From the NCBI GenBank assembly GCA_021234155.1, contig JAJEKV010000033.1, positions 4,257,454 through 4,321,453 of the forward strand: a DNA stretch of 64,000 nucleotides. Direction: 5' to 3'. The DNA is from Isoetes taiwanensis. Taxonomy: Eukaryota > Streptophyta > Lycopodiopsida > Isoetales > Isoetaceae. Of this stretch, positions 30,438 through 39,700 are shown in pieces (within the stretch, counting starts at the first letter, position 1; each line of letters starts with the position of its first letter). Below the pieces are notes generated by a model that was not told where the DNA came from, searched no databases, and was given only the letters and a program-made list of their open reading frames with translations. A program made the position numbers and the translations under genes.

Positions 30438-32379
30438 TGATATGGTGCTCGGGGGAGTGGCTGTGCATAGAACAATATTTATTGATATGATCAAATAAGA
30501 AATCCATCCAGTATGTTTAAACCTTGATATTATCAAAGAGAGAGCTAAAAATAAACCTTGACCTTTAGAAGCAAAAAGGCAAAAAAAAGGTGGGGTTACT
30601 CATAAATAGAAGGACAACTTTGAGACATAATATCTCCATGACCACAACTCAGAGATCGGCAATCCTTACTTGTTAGAAAGGCTTTGAAGTCTAGCTTCCA
30701 GATTGGGTTTGGTTTTTTAGAGATTCCTTACGGTTTGAAAGTTATGCCCAGAAAGGTGCATAGGGATCTAGGCTGACTGCACAACTATATCTGCTTCTTC
30801 CTATGTTGAGGATGAGCTTAGCCTTGATCTGCAGTATTTTATCTAGTTTCTTGCTTGATCATATCATCATAAGGAGTTCTATTTTCTAATAAGTTGATGA
30901 ATTTGTAGGAAGAATAGCTCGTTCGTAACAATTGGTATCAGAGCTCAGTTTCGGTCTTTACCAGTGGAGCTGTGGGTGATGGAAGTGTCGGAAATTTGAG
31001 TGGCTTAGCAGCACACAAGATATCTTAAGGCAACGCAAGAAGCTAGGACTTCTGAAGCTGATAAGAATAAATGTGAAAAGAAAGCAGCACAAGAGGTCTA
31101 TAAGGAGCAAATTGCAAATCGGTTACCTCTTGTCTGGTGTAAAATTGATTGTGATTAGAATCTTTAGATATTTCTTATTGCATCCTTATGGTTGAGGTTG
31201 GTGTCTCAACGAATAATTTTAGATTGTTATCTAAGTAGTTGATGCTACTGGGTTGAAGTTGGAGCCTCAATGGAAAATTCTGAGCAGTAGTTGATGCTAC
31301 TGGCTGAGGTTGGTGCCTCAAGAATGAGTTGTTGCTCTTGTCCAAGTGAATGGAAAGAGTTGTTGCTCTTGTCCAAGAGAAGGGGAAGAGTTGTTGCTTT
31401 TGTCCAAGTGATTGAAATGAGCTGAGGCCATGTCCAAGTGAATAAAATGAGTTGGTGCACATGTCTAGGTGAATCGAATGTTTGCTATTCCTGATGTTCG
31501 CAGGTCTTCTGGTTGGTGCTGAAGATTGAAAACTGGAATAGAAACTGTTCGGAAGTTGGTGTTTCTAGTGGAGGTTAGTAAACATTTTGTTTTAAACTAA
31601 CCTGTACTTTGAGACAAATTAAGTTGATGTACAATTTGTGGTTTTTTAAGACCTTCTCGAGGAAATAAGTTTATTCCTGAGAAAGGAAGGAATAATACGC
31701 TTTTCAAAGGTTGACTAAATATCAACTTTGAAAAGGGAGGTTTGATAGTTTCCTTTCAGATATAATGGCGATCGAAAACGATTAGTCTTGAGAAGGGAAG
31801 GAATTGATAGTCTTTGAGAAGGGATGTAAATCTTTAAAAAAGATGATCGAGGATGATCAGTCTTGTGAAGGGAAGGAATTGATATGGTGCTTGGGGGAGT
31901 GGCCTTGCATGGAACAATATTTATTGATATGATCAAATAAGAAATCCATCCAGTATGTTTAAGCCTTGATATTATCAAAGAGAGAGCTAAAAATAAACCT
32001 TGACCTTTGTTTAGAAGCAAAAAGACAAAAAAAAGTGGAGTTACTTATAAATAGAAGGACAAATTTGAGACGTGATATCTCTGCGACCACAACTCAAAAA
32101 TCGGCAATCCTTCCCTTGTTAGAAAGGCTTTGAAGTCTAGATTATAGATTGGGCTTAGTTGTTTAGAGATTCCTTACGGTTTGAAAGTTATGCCCAGAAA
32201 GGTGCATAGAGGTCTAGGCTGACTGCACAACTAGATCTGCTTCTTCCTATGTTGATGATGAACTTAGTCTTGATCTGTAGTATTTTCTCTAGTTTCTTGC
32301 TTGATCATATCATCAGAAGGAGTTCTATTTTCTAATAAGTTGATGAATTTGTAGGAAGAATAGTGCATTCGTATCAACA
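30438..32379 (+). mobile_element. 1.94-kb non-autonomous LTR retrotransposon
   Basis: LTRs at 30438-30930 (493 bp) and 31880-32379 (500 bp) are clearly homologous over their full length. Both start TGATATGGTGC; they end GTAACA and ATCAACA. TGGTATCAGAGCTC (30933) after the first LTR is the Met-tRNA primer site. GAAGGGAAGGAAT (about 31867-31879) before the second is the polypurine tract. The ~950-bp interior has no gag or pol; only short frames such as 31080-31155 are open. The 5-bp flanks TTAAT and TAAAT differ at one base and may be a decayed target duplication. It lies six bases after the 335-bp element and shares its terminal words and priming sites, so the two probably depend on the same autonomous partner. 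Confidence 0.88.
31190..31480 (+). repeat. Short tandem repeats inside the LTR element
   Basis: Five or so units of ~31 bp built on GAGTTGTTGCTCTTGTCCAAG run from about 31325. Before them TAGTTGATGCTACTGG occurs twice. No coding role is evident. Confidence 0.7.
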
Positions 32380-32382
32380 TAA

Positions 32383-34190
32383 ATGATGGAGAATGGAGAT
32401 TCATGCTAGAGGATATACAGGGAGGTTTACAAGCATTGGAAAATGGGAAAGCTACAAATACAATTGGTTTAGTAGCAGAGATGTTTAAATGGGATGGACC
32501 GAAAAAACATGGGGCTCTCTGGAAATTAATGAACGCAGTTTTGAGGGAGGGTTTTCCTCGCAGTTGGCAGGTGAACATGGTTACTCCCCTGTATAAAACA
32601 AGTGATGAAAAAGACCCAAACAATTATAGAATGATAATGATCAACAATCTTTATGCCAAACTTTTTGCCACCATGATGAACAGAAAAATTAGTGGGTGGA
32701 CCGGGAGAATAATGCTAGGGCAATAGGGCAAGCAGGGTTCAGGCCTAAGAAGTCAACAACAGATCACTTAATCACTTTGCGTACAATGATAGACTCAGTC
32801 ACTGGAACTCGAAAACTATTATATGCACTTTTTGTAGATTTTATAAAAGCATTTGGCACAATGCACAAGGGCAATTTATGGGAGCGGATGGAGTTGCTTG
32901 GGATACCACTGGAATTGAGAAAGGCTGTTAAATTGCTATATGAAAGAGTTTTGGTCCAGCTATCATTCCCCTACTCTAAAGTAGGTTCAGATGAAGTGAG
33001 AAGTAACATGGGGTTAAATAGAAGTGCCCTATGTCCCCTAGTTTGTTTGGATTGTTCATAGACCAACTAGAAGAATGGATGGTAAATTCTGGAGGAGATG
33101 GTATGGTTCTGGGCTATCATGTACTAAGTTTGTTATTATATGCAGATGATGTGGTTATCCTATCTAGGTCGGTGACATGCATGCAGAAACACTTAGACAC
33201 CTTGTCTCTTTTTTGTGATAATAAAGGCATGAAGGTGAATTTGGCTAAAACTAAATTGATTGTTTTCTGGGCACTTAAAGTTGGGATTTAAGTTTATGTA
33301 CAAAGGTGAATAGGTGGATATAGTGGATTCTTATAAATATTTGGGAATCCAAGTGGATAAAACTCCACGCTGGAATAAAGCAGTAGACCAAAGTGTAAAC
33401 AGTGGGCTAAAAGCCTTATACAACATGCAAGACAGGAGTGCAAGCGCTGACATCTGGAATTTTGAGTTAAAGAAAATATTATATAAAGTGCTTGTCCAAA
33501 CTGTCATATTGTATGGATGCGAGGTGTGGGCACCTGGATTAGCAGAAGAAACTTGGAAAAGAGTAGAAAAGGTTCAAACAAAGTTCTTCAGAACAAAATT
33601 AGGAGTTAAAGCACAAACTCCTTATGATATGTTATTGACGGAGTGCGGCATGATGCCACTAGAAGCAAAGGCCTTGTGCAAAATCCTTGAACATGTTTGT
33701 AAAGTGCAAATGGATATGGATGAAGAATGCTTGCCTAGAATTGACATGGATGCAACGAGGTACAAAGGGTGGTATGCGGATGTGCAGGCTTGGATGAGAA
33801 AGGGATTGGATTGTAATGATCTTTATATCTGGCGTGAAGATATTAGGGCTTGGGTGCAGGAACATGTGTTTGAGAGATCATGGCGTGTCCCTGAAGTGAA
33901 AAAAACATATTATAAGCAGTTCATTAACCCTCTTCTTCGACAGCCAAGGTATTTAAATGAAGGGATGTCAGTCAAATGTAGATATGCAATTAGCAGACTA
34001 AGGCTCAGTTCACATAGATTGAGAGTGGAGGTGGGTAGATGGAACAATATTCCGCATGAGCTCAGGAGATGTAAATTATGTGACATGGGAGAGATTGAAG
34101 ATGAGGCCCACATTCTTCTACGTTGTCCATAGTGTGAAGGGATTCCAACCAGTTCAAGAAAAGCTCCATTTACAATAAAATTGCCTCAAA
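32383..34190 (+). mobile_element. LINE reverse-transcriptase region (copy G)
   Basis: Four adjacent frames carry the reverse transcriptase of a non-LTR element in order: ANxYR-type block as PNNYRMIMINNLYAKLF (about 32615), GQAGFRPKKSTTDHLI (32725), FVDFIKAF (32835, first catalytic Asp), SPSLFGLFIDQ (33035), the catalytic LLYADDVVIL (33135), KVNLAKTKL (33235), SYKYLGIQVD (33330), then a 272-codon connection region ending in the zinc finger CKLCDMGEIEDEAHILLRC (about 34080). Frameshifts near 32710, 33045 and 33290-33310 break it. The endonuclease and ORF1 are missing: the left end begins right at the LTR element, and the right end runs into Harbinger sequence without the usual tail. It is less decayed than the LINE at 11.2 kb and belongs to a related but distinct lineage. 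Confidence 0.9.
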
Positions 34191-34199
34191 ACAAATTTT

Positions 34200-34674
34200 A
34201 CAAGAACCTGTTGTGACTCTGAGTGGCAGAAAACTGAAGAAGGGGCAGCCTACTGATCAGGAAGTTCAGGTAACTATTCCACCATTACTATTAGGTGATT
34301 CAGCTTATTCTAGCAGGCCCTTTCTCCTTAAAGTCTTTCCTCAAAATCAGGGTGCATATGGTAAGTTTAACAAAAGGATCTGTAGGGGCAGAGTGTGTGT
34401 AGAAAATGGATTTGGCATTGTGAAGGAAAAATTTAGAATTCTGAAACACTTGCCTGTACATGTTGGCAAAGCCTCCAAGATCATACATGCATGTTGTGTT
34501 CTTTGGAACTTTTGTATAATGGAAGACAAGGGCTGGGATATGCTGCCAATTGAAGACGACCCTCCACCAATATATTACTATGAAACAGAAGCCATGAACA
34601 GGTCCTTAAAAAAACAGGGTGATCAAATGAGGCACGTGCTATTTGAGAATCTGGATGGACATGTCATCCTTTGA
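34200..34674 (+). pseudogene. PIF/Harbinger transposase, C-terminal part
   Basis: The frame ending at 34674 carries the second half of a DDE_Tnp_4 (HARBI1-type) transposase: LLGDSAYSSRPFLLKVFP (second catalytic Asp), RICRGRVCVENGFGIVKEKF (third catalytic residue, Glu) and IIHACCVLWNFCI. The first catalytic Asp and the helix-turn-helix N-terminus are missing, so it cannot be active alone. It directly follows LINE sequence, so the 5' part was lost at that junction. A matching Myb/SANT-type relic lies on the other strand downstream, the usual two-gene layout of Harbinger elements. Confidence 0.85.
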
Positions 34675-35258
34675 ATGAATGAATTTTTGCAACCAGAAGA
34701 ATGAAATTCATAATCAATTGTATTTCACGTGATCTCTTTAATTCTGATTTGTTAATCGATTGTTACAAAATGATACAAAGTTAAATGTGTTTGTGGCCTG
34801 ATTTTTGTGCTCGAAAACCTGTCATTATCAGAACTGAACAGCAGGTCACATGCATTTCTGAGTCAAATGACTTCACATTGATACACATAAAATATTATAA
34901 AATTTCAACAACAGTGGAAAAGGAAGGTAAACAAGTTTTATATTCAAAAGAAATTTAGTACATTTTTTTTTACTGCATTGTTCAAAACAGTGCAGTATCT
35001 CATCAGCCAGGTTACAATCAAAGTGCATAGGAAAACAAAGAGCATAAGTCACTCCTCCCAAAGGGCATAGGCAATCTGCATGGGAAATATGCACAGGTTT
35101 CTTCTGTCAGCAAAACTCAGCAAAAAAAAAAATGGCATGCAAGCCATTTTCCACATAACAGATATCTGTGCAAAATTGAAAATAGGAAACAAAAACAAAA
35201 AGATGTAACATAAAAATTTTTATCCACTAGATCCTGGGACAAAGATCACAACGGAAGG
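34675..35258. other. Spacer within or next to the Harbinger relic
   Basis: No gene. Short poly(A) and poly(T) runs at about 34965 and 35120. Confidence 0.5.
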
Positions 35259-35690
35259 TTATGTTTCGTATCTCTTCAAGGCACCATTTTTCACTCGCCG
35301 ACGCATACCACGGTCTCCATGTGGGCAGTCCTGCTCTGGCGTAATTAGCGTACCCCATTCCAAAACCTCTGGATCAATAGAAACCCCCATCCGAAAAAAA
35401 GTTGTGACTGTCTCTTTGGAGTAATTGCAGTGAATCTTCTTGTGGGTCAAAACTTCCACTTCCGGATTTGTAGGCTGAACAGAAGGGGAGGAAAACTGGC
35501 TTTCTTGTTCGTCTTCATGAGAAACATAATTTTCTTCAAACTGATTCTCCAAACTTACAGGCATTTCGCTGAACTGCCGAGAATCCCCACTGCTGTCGGG
35601 AAGAACTTTCTCACTGGAAGTGGGCCAGGAATCGTGGTCAGAGTAATAGGGTAACTTTGAGGAAGAGGACGAAGTAGTTGGTGGAGTTCA
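35259..35690 (-). CDS. Ser-rich hypothetical frame, role unknown
   Basis: On the reverse strand a frame runs from about 35690 to 35259 with a Ser-rich start (TTSSSSSKLPYYSDHDSWPT) and an acidic middle (FEENYVSHEDEQESQF), ending KNGALKRYET. A separate overlapping frame from 35755 starts with a run of about ten Ser. Possibly the sequence CCTGTAAGT near 35555 is a splice donor. No family is recognised. It lies between a Harbinger transposase relic and a Myb-like relic and may be part of that element or an unrelated fragment. Confidence 0.3.
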
Positions 35691-35929
35691 GATGAGGACT
35701 CGGATGAGCTTGAGCTCGAAGAGCTCGAGCTAGGGCTTGGAGAGCGGGCTTGCATGCAAGAATGGGAGGAAGCTTAAGTAGCCTTTACGAATTTGGATGA
35801 TCGTGACTAGTAGGCAATATTTAATACTAAAAAACAGGGCTGTACAACTTCTTTAATATTTAAGAATACTGGTGGGTTTTGAGACAGTTCCAAAAAAGAA
35901 TTTCAAAAAAGCAAATAACTGAAAACGAA

Positions 35930-36790
35930 CCTTTAGTCCTTCTTGTTGGCAGCAAGTTTGGCAATTTCCAGCAATGTCTCCTTTGTCATTTCACATATGC
36001 TTTGAGTCATTGCAGACCATGGACTCTGCAATTTTCGGATTTGTTTGCGGACCTTATTGTTTCCAATTCCCCACCAACTCAATTTTTCTTGCACTTTCTT
36101 CTTTGAGGAAATCTAATTTCTTCACCTCAGTGTCCCCAAATGTGCTTGCCATTTGTGATATTCCCAATGCAATGTCCTCATCTATTTGCAACCTGGACTT
36201 CTTTCTACTTGTAGGTTTTCCACACACTCCAGGCTGATTACATGCAGCTGATCTAGGACTTGAAGAATCAGTATGGTTTCTGTTGGTGTCCTATTGATTG
36301 GAATTTCGGCATCACCGGACTTGCTTGGATTTCCAGCGTTCACATCATTGTTTGAATTGGGTGGATCAGTGAAGTGCTCTTCAAATGTCTTTGATCTGTT
36401 CCAACAGTTTCAAAAACTGTCATTCACGAAAAGATTCGAGTAATTAGTATGCAAGTCTGCAGACCTCGAAAGCTTCATTGCCAAAATCACCATCATCACC
36501 GGCACTGGTATTGGATTATCGAGAGGTAACACCATATTTAACTTCTTCCATTCTCGCATACCATTGCCAAGTTGATGGTTCGAGAACACCGTATGGCTAC
36601 AAGCCTCCTTCTCATCTTTAAATTTAGCTTGCGGCTTATCCCATTTGTTCTTTAGTTGTCTCCGGCTCCACTAAACCCCCAACAAAGGGCTGCAATTTCA
36701 TCATAATTTCCCTCCATTGTGTGTTGGAGAGGTTGAGGGTGCCTCCTTTACCAATTTCATCTCGCTCGGAGATTGAGGAATGTGGAGACA
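35930..36790 (-). pseudogene. Harbinger Myb/SANT-like accessory protein relic
   Basis: Reverse-strand fragments in different frames spell a Myb/SANT-like (Myb_DNA-bind_3 type) domain: LSNTQWREIMMKLQPF near 36700, then WSRRQLKNKWDK and AKFKDEKEACSH near 36650, and further on GKPTSRKKSRLQIDEDIAL followed by a DTEVKKLDFLKEES segment near 36150. This is the DNA-binding partner that Harbinger elements encode opposite or beside the transposase. Stops and shifts between the fragments mean it is dead. Confidence 0.7.
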
Positions 36791-37410
36791 CCGTGATCCC
36801 ATCCATTGCACGGGGGACTTCCTATTCTTTGTGTCTATCACTTTCAATTTTCCTTCTCATGCACAACAATAGCCAAAGCGAATCGGTTTCTAAAGATTCA
36901 CTCACAATATTGGAGGATGCCCGAATTTATTTGAATCTGGCGCTTGGATCTCTTTTCTTTTGACTGTCTTGAAGAGGGAATTGGCTCGTAATTAGTCTCC
37001 AATTGCACATCCATAGAGATCCGGCCTGTCATTTTCGGGTCCTTCTTGGTGCCATTTTTTCAACCCGAGGAGGCACGAAGGCTTGGCCGGTTCTTGGCAA
37101 AGCGGTCGAGAGGCCTTAGACATCCAATCCAAATAATGATTGGGAATAAGGGCGACATAAAAACGAAATTGACGATCAAAACTTAATGAACGAATGCACA
37201 AAAACATAATGCAAATGCGCGTGCGTGATCGATGAATACGGATCGTGTCGGCTAATTGCTTCGAGGAATTGGATACTTGGAGCAAGAATTAGACGGCCTT
37301 GAAGATCAAGAAGCGGGAAATGGCCCCGGTTTTTGGTGTGGGAAACATTTCGGCGCTTTTTTTAGGCAAAAAAAATTAAGGCTAATTGTTTGGTTAGTGG
37401 GCAATGAAAA
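36791..37410. other. Spacer at the end of the Harbinger relic
   Basis: No gene. The words TTAAGGCTAATTGTTTGG at about 37376 resemble the start of a PIF-type terminal repeat but face the wrong way to close this element. The element's true ends were not found. Confidence 0.4.
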
Positions 37411-37434
37411 CGCCCCTAACGGCTGTTAGGGGCG
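37411..37434. repeat. Perfect 10-bp-stem hairpin
   Basis: CGCCCCTAAC and GTTAGGGGCG flank a GGCT loop. The arms match perfectly. Confidence 0.85.
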
Positions 37435-37550
37435 AATCATCTCTCGAGGTGAGAGTTGGGTTTTCCCACTCTCACCCATCTCTCCCATCTCTCGCCCATC
37501 TCTCATCTCTCGTATTCTCTCTCGTCATCTCTAAGTCAGCATGTGGCCAA

Positions 37551-37554
<4 letters not shown>

Positions 37555-37619
<65 letters not shown>
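37555..37619. repeat. (TC)n microsatellite, about 32 units
   Basis: An uninterrupted 65-base TC dinucleotide run. It is preceded by looser CATCTCTC/CCATCTC repeats from about 37470. Confidence 0.98.
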
Positions 37620-37622
<3 letters not shown>

Positions 37623-38263
37623 TTGTGACAGTTAACCGGAGTCTTCGGATTTGCCAACAGGGTCTTCGGGTCTTTGGATTTGAGCTACATAAGTTTTCTT
37701 GCATCAGACCAGGCCAACCTGACAGCTAACAGGGGTAACCGAGTCTTCAGATTTAAGCTCTGTTCCTTCGGGATCTGAACTCTGACAGGTGGGCAGGCAA
37801 AAGGGTCTCCGGATTTGAGTTTTACTCCTTCGGGATCTGAGCATAGCTGCAGGCGATGGCGCATTCACAGAAAGCGACCAGGGCAAGTAAAAAAACCCTT
37901 GAAACAAATCATGGCAAGGAAGGCACGTCTGTTGTGCCTTTCGATACTTCTGCTGTCGACAGTCCTGAACCAAACAATACTAGCAAAAGCAAAAGGCTGA
38001 TTTGGATTTAGCACAGGGCCAAAACAGTCTGACAAAAAATGCAGTTTTGGATTTGGCCGATTTGGGACTGGAATCCGACCATGGAGATTCCTCTCCAATC
38101 CATTCAGGTGATGAAGAAGAAATAGGTAGGCTTCATAATCGACTGGGGGCTTTGACATGAAACACAAAGTCAAAGATCCAGATGACACAAGGGCACGAAT
38201 TGGTTCTAATTTTACTAATCTTTGTGAACGAAATGGCAGCAACTAGACAGATGATGATGCACA
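37620..38263 (+). other. Spacer with TCTTCGGATTTG-type repeats
   Basis: Variants of GAGTCTTCGGATTTG and CCTTCGGGATCTGA recur at about 37640-37840. A decayed frame at 38000-38155 reads LADLGLESDHGDSSP and GDEEEIGRLHNRLGAL and may be the front of the next frame. Confidence 0.5.
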
Positions 38264-38578
38264 ATGGCAGAATCCAGGAAAGTGATGATCAAGATGATGG
38301 AACAATTGGAGCATTCAAGAGCAAGAGAGGCTGCAACTGTTAATCTTTTACAAGGTATGGCTGATACACTTCATTCTGTCGTCAATGCATCTTTATCTGC
38401 CCTTCAAGCTGAGAACCGAGAGATTAGAGTAGAATTAGCAAGTCTAAAAACAGAAACGGCATCCCCGATATTAGACAATGGAATTCTTGAAAGCACTTTG
38501 AAACAACTCAATGACCGTATGGATAACTCGATAACTTGGCGGATTAACAAGGAAGGCAGCAAAAAGCCCTTAATGTGA
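38264..38578 (+). CDS. Coiled-coil hypothetical fragment
   Basis: A 104-codon frame reading MIKMMEQLEHSRAREAATV, then ALQAENREIRVELASLKTE, with a heptad pattern that predicts a coiled coil. Upstream sequence in other frames appears to extend it (an acidic IQESDDQDDGT segment), so it looks like the C-terminal end of a longer decayed protein. The acidic linker plus C-terminal coiled coil resembles the tail of plant transposon-associated Myb-like proteins, but this is only a resemblance. Confidence 0.35.
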   Translation: MAESRKVMIKMMEQLEHSRAREAATVNLLQGMADTLHSVVNASLSALQAENREIRVELASLKTETASPILDNGILESTLKQLNDRMDNSITWRINKEGSKKPLM

Positions 38579-39700
38579 GAATGCATTGGATAAAGATACT
38601 AGATTGAGTTGGTACATTTTCTTGCTCTGTATTTATTTTTGGTTGTGCACAAGATTTTGCAATGTCAAGGCAATTAAGCAAGTGACTGTAAAAGCCACTA
38701 TAATTGGCTCATCTTCCAGCAGTTTTGATTCATCTTCTAGCACTACATGCTATCATTTTTTTAGAGTTTTATTGTTCTTTATTTTTCTTATTGTTAAAGG
38801 ACGGTGCATGGATGGGATGTTTGCCAGTCTCCTGCTCAATTTTGAGCACTCATATATAATATTTCGTATTTTCTCTTTTAACATATGAGAGAGAACACTC
38901 TTGAAACAATGAGACAATTTTTTGCTCAGAGCTTACAAATAGACCCATAAATAGCCCTGGATGCTTTCCGTGTTGGGGAAAGAGATAATGGGAGAAGAAA
39001 TATTGTGGTTAAACACAAGAGCCAGTTTAACATAAGTAGAACCACCATGGGCATTATGGAAATAAGACAGAGATCATCCTAAATTCTCCGATTATCAATC
39101 TGCAAGGAAATAGCCCCAGACCTCTGCCCCTCGCACATACAGGCAAGCCAACCAAAAGCGTAGATCCCATCCCCACTTCGCCCAGCTCCCACAAAATCCA
39201 CATCGTCTATCTATCCTCAGGTGTCCCTCAAATCCCAAAACTCCATAGCCACAAATAAAGAATATACTATAATATTCTCAAATCGTAGCTCTCTATCCAT
39301 CCCTCCCCACACTCCCAAGGATTGCCCTATGGGCAACCCAAAAATTTCAAAATCTTAGAAACCGACTTAAAAAAAATTTCAAAAGGCGCTAAATCCGAAA
39401 GTCCCAAATTAACAAAATTAACAAGATTGATTTTGAATGTGTGCTTTACTCTTCTCAAACTTAGGCAGCCTAATCGGCGAGCTCAAAATATGGCAGCTGC
39501 GGTGGTTCTTTGCCGGTGCATATGACTGCGCTTCAAAAAATAGTTGCAGCCCAGATGCTCAGGTCTTGCCTAGCTGCGTTTCTGGTCGTAGGGATCGACT
39601 TCCGAAACTGTATTAGCTGCTTTCTAATTCCAATTGCACGTAAACGTAACAGTATCTGGCTGCACCGCCATTTTTCGCCGCTGAGTTTTGCTTCAACCTA
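38579..39700. other. Spacer upstream of the PPR gene
   Basis: No gene recognised. It contains the palindromic motif at 39319-39339. A 63-codon frame at 39510-39701 overlaps the PPR start codon in a different frame and is not credible as a protein. Confidence 0.5.
39319..39339. repeat. GGATTGCCC/GGGCAACCC palindromic motif (site 2)
   Basis: Near-perfect inverted repeat with a TAT centre. One of five similar sites. Confidence 0.65.

Noticed and set aside
37376-37400. TTAAGGCTAATTGTTTGG as the terminal repeat of the 34-37-kb Harbinger
   Set aside because: It faces the wrong way to close that element and no partner repeat was found.
37472-37657. Open frames of repeated Ser-Leu or Glu-Arg across 37404-37657
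   Set aside because: They are translations of the (TC)n microsatellite and have no protein character.
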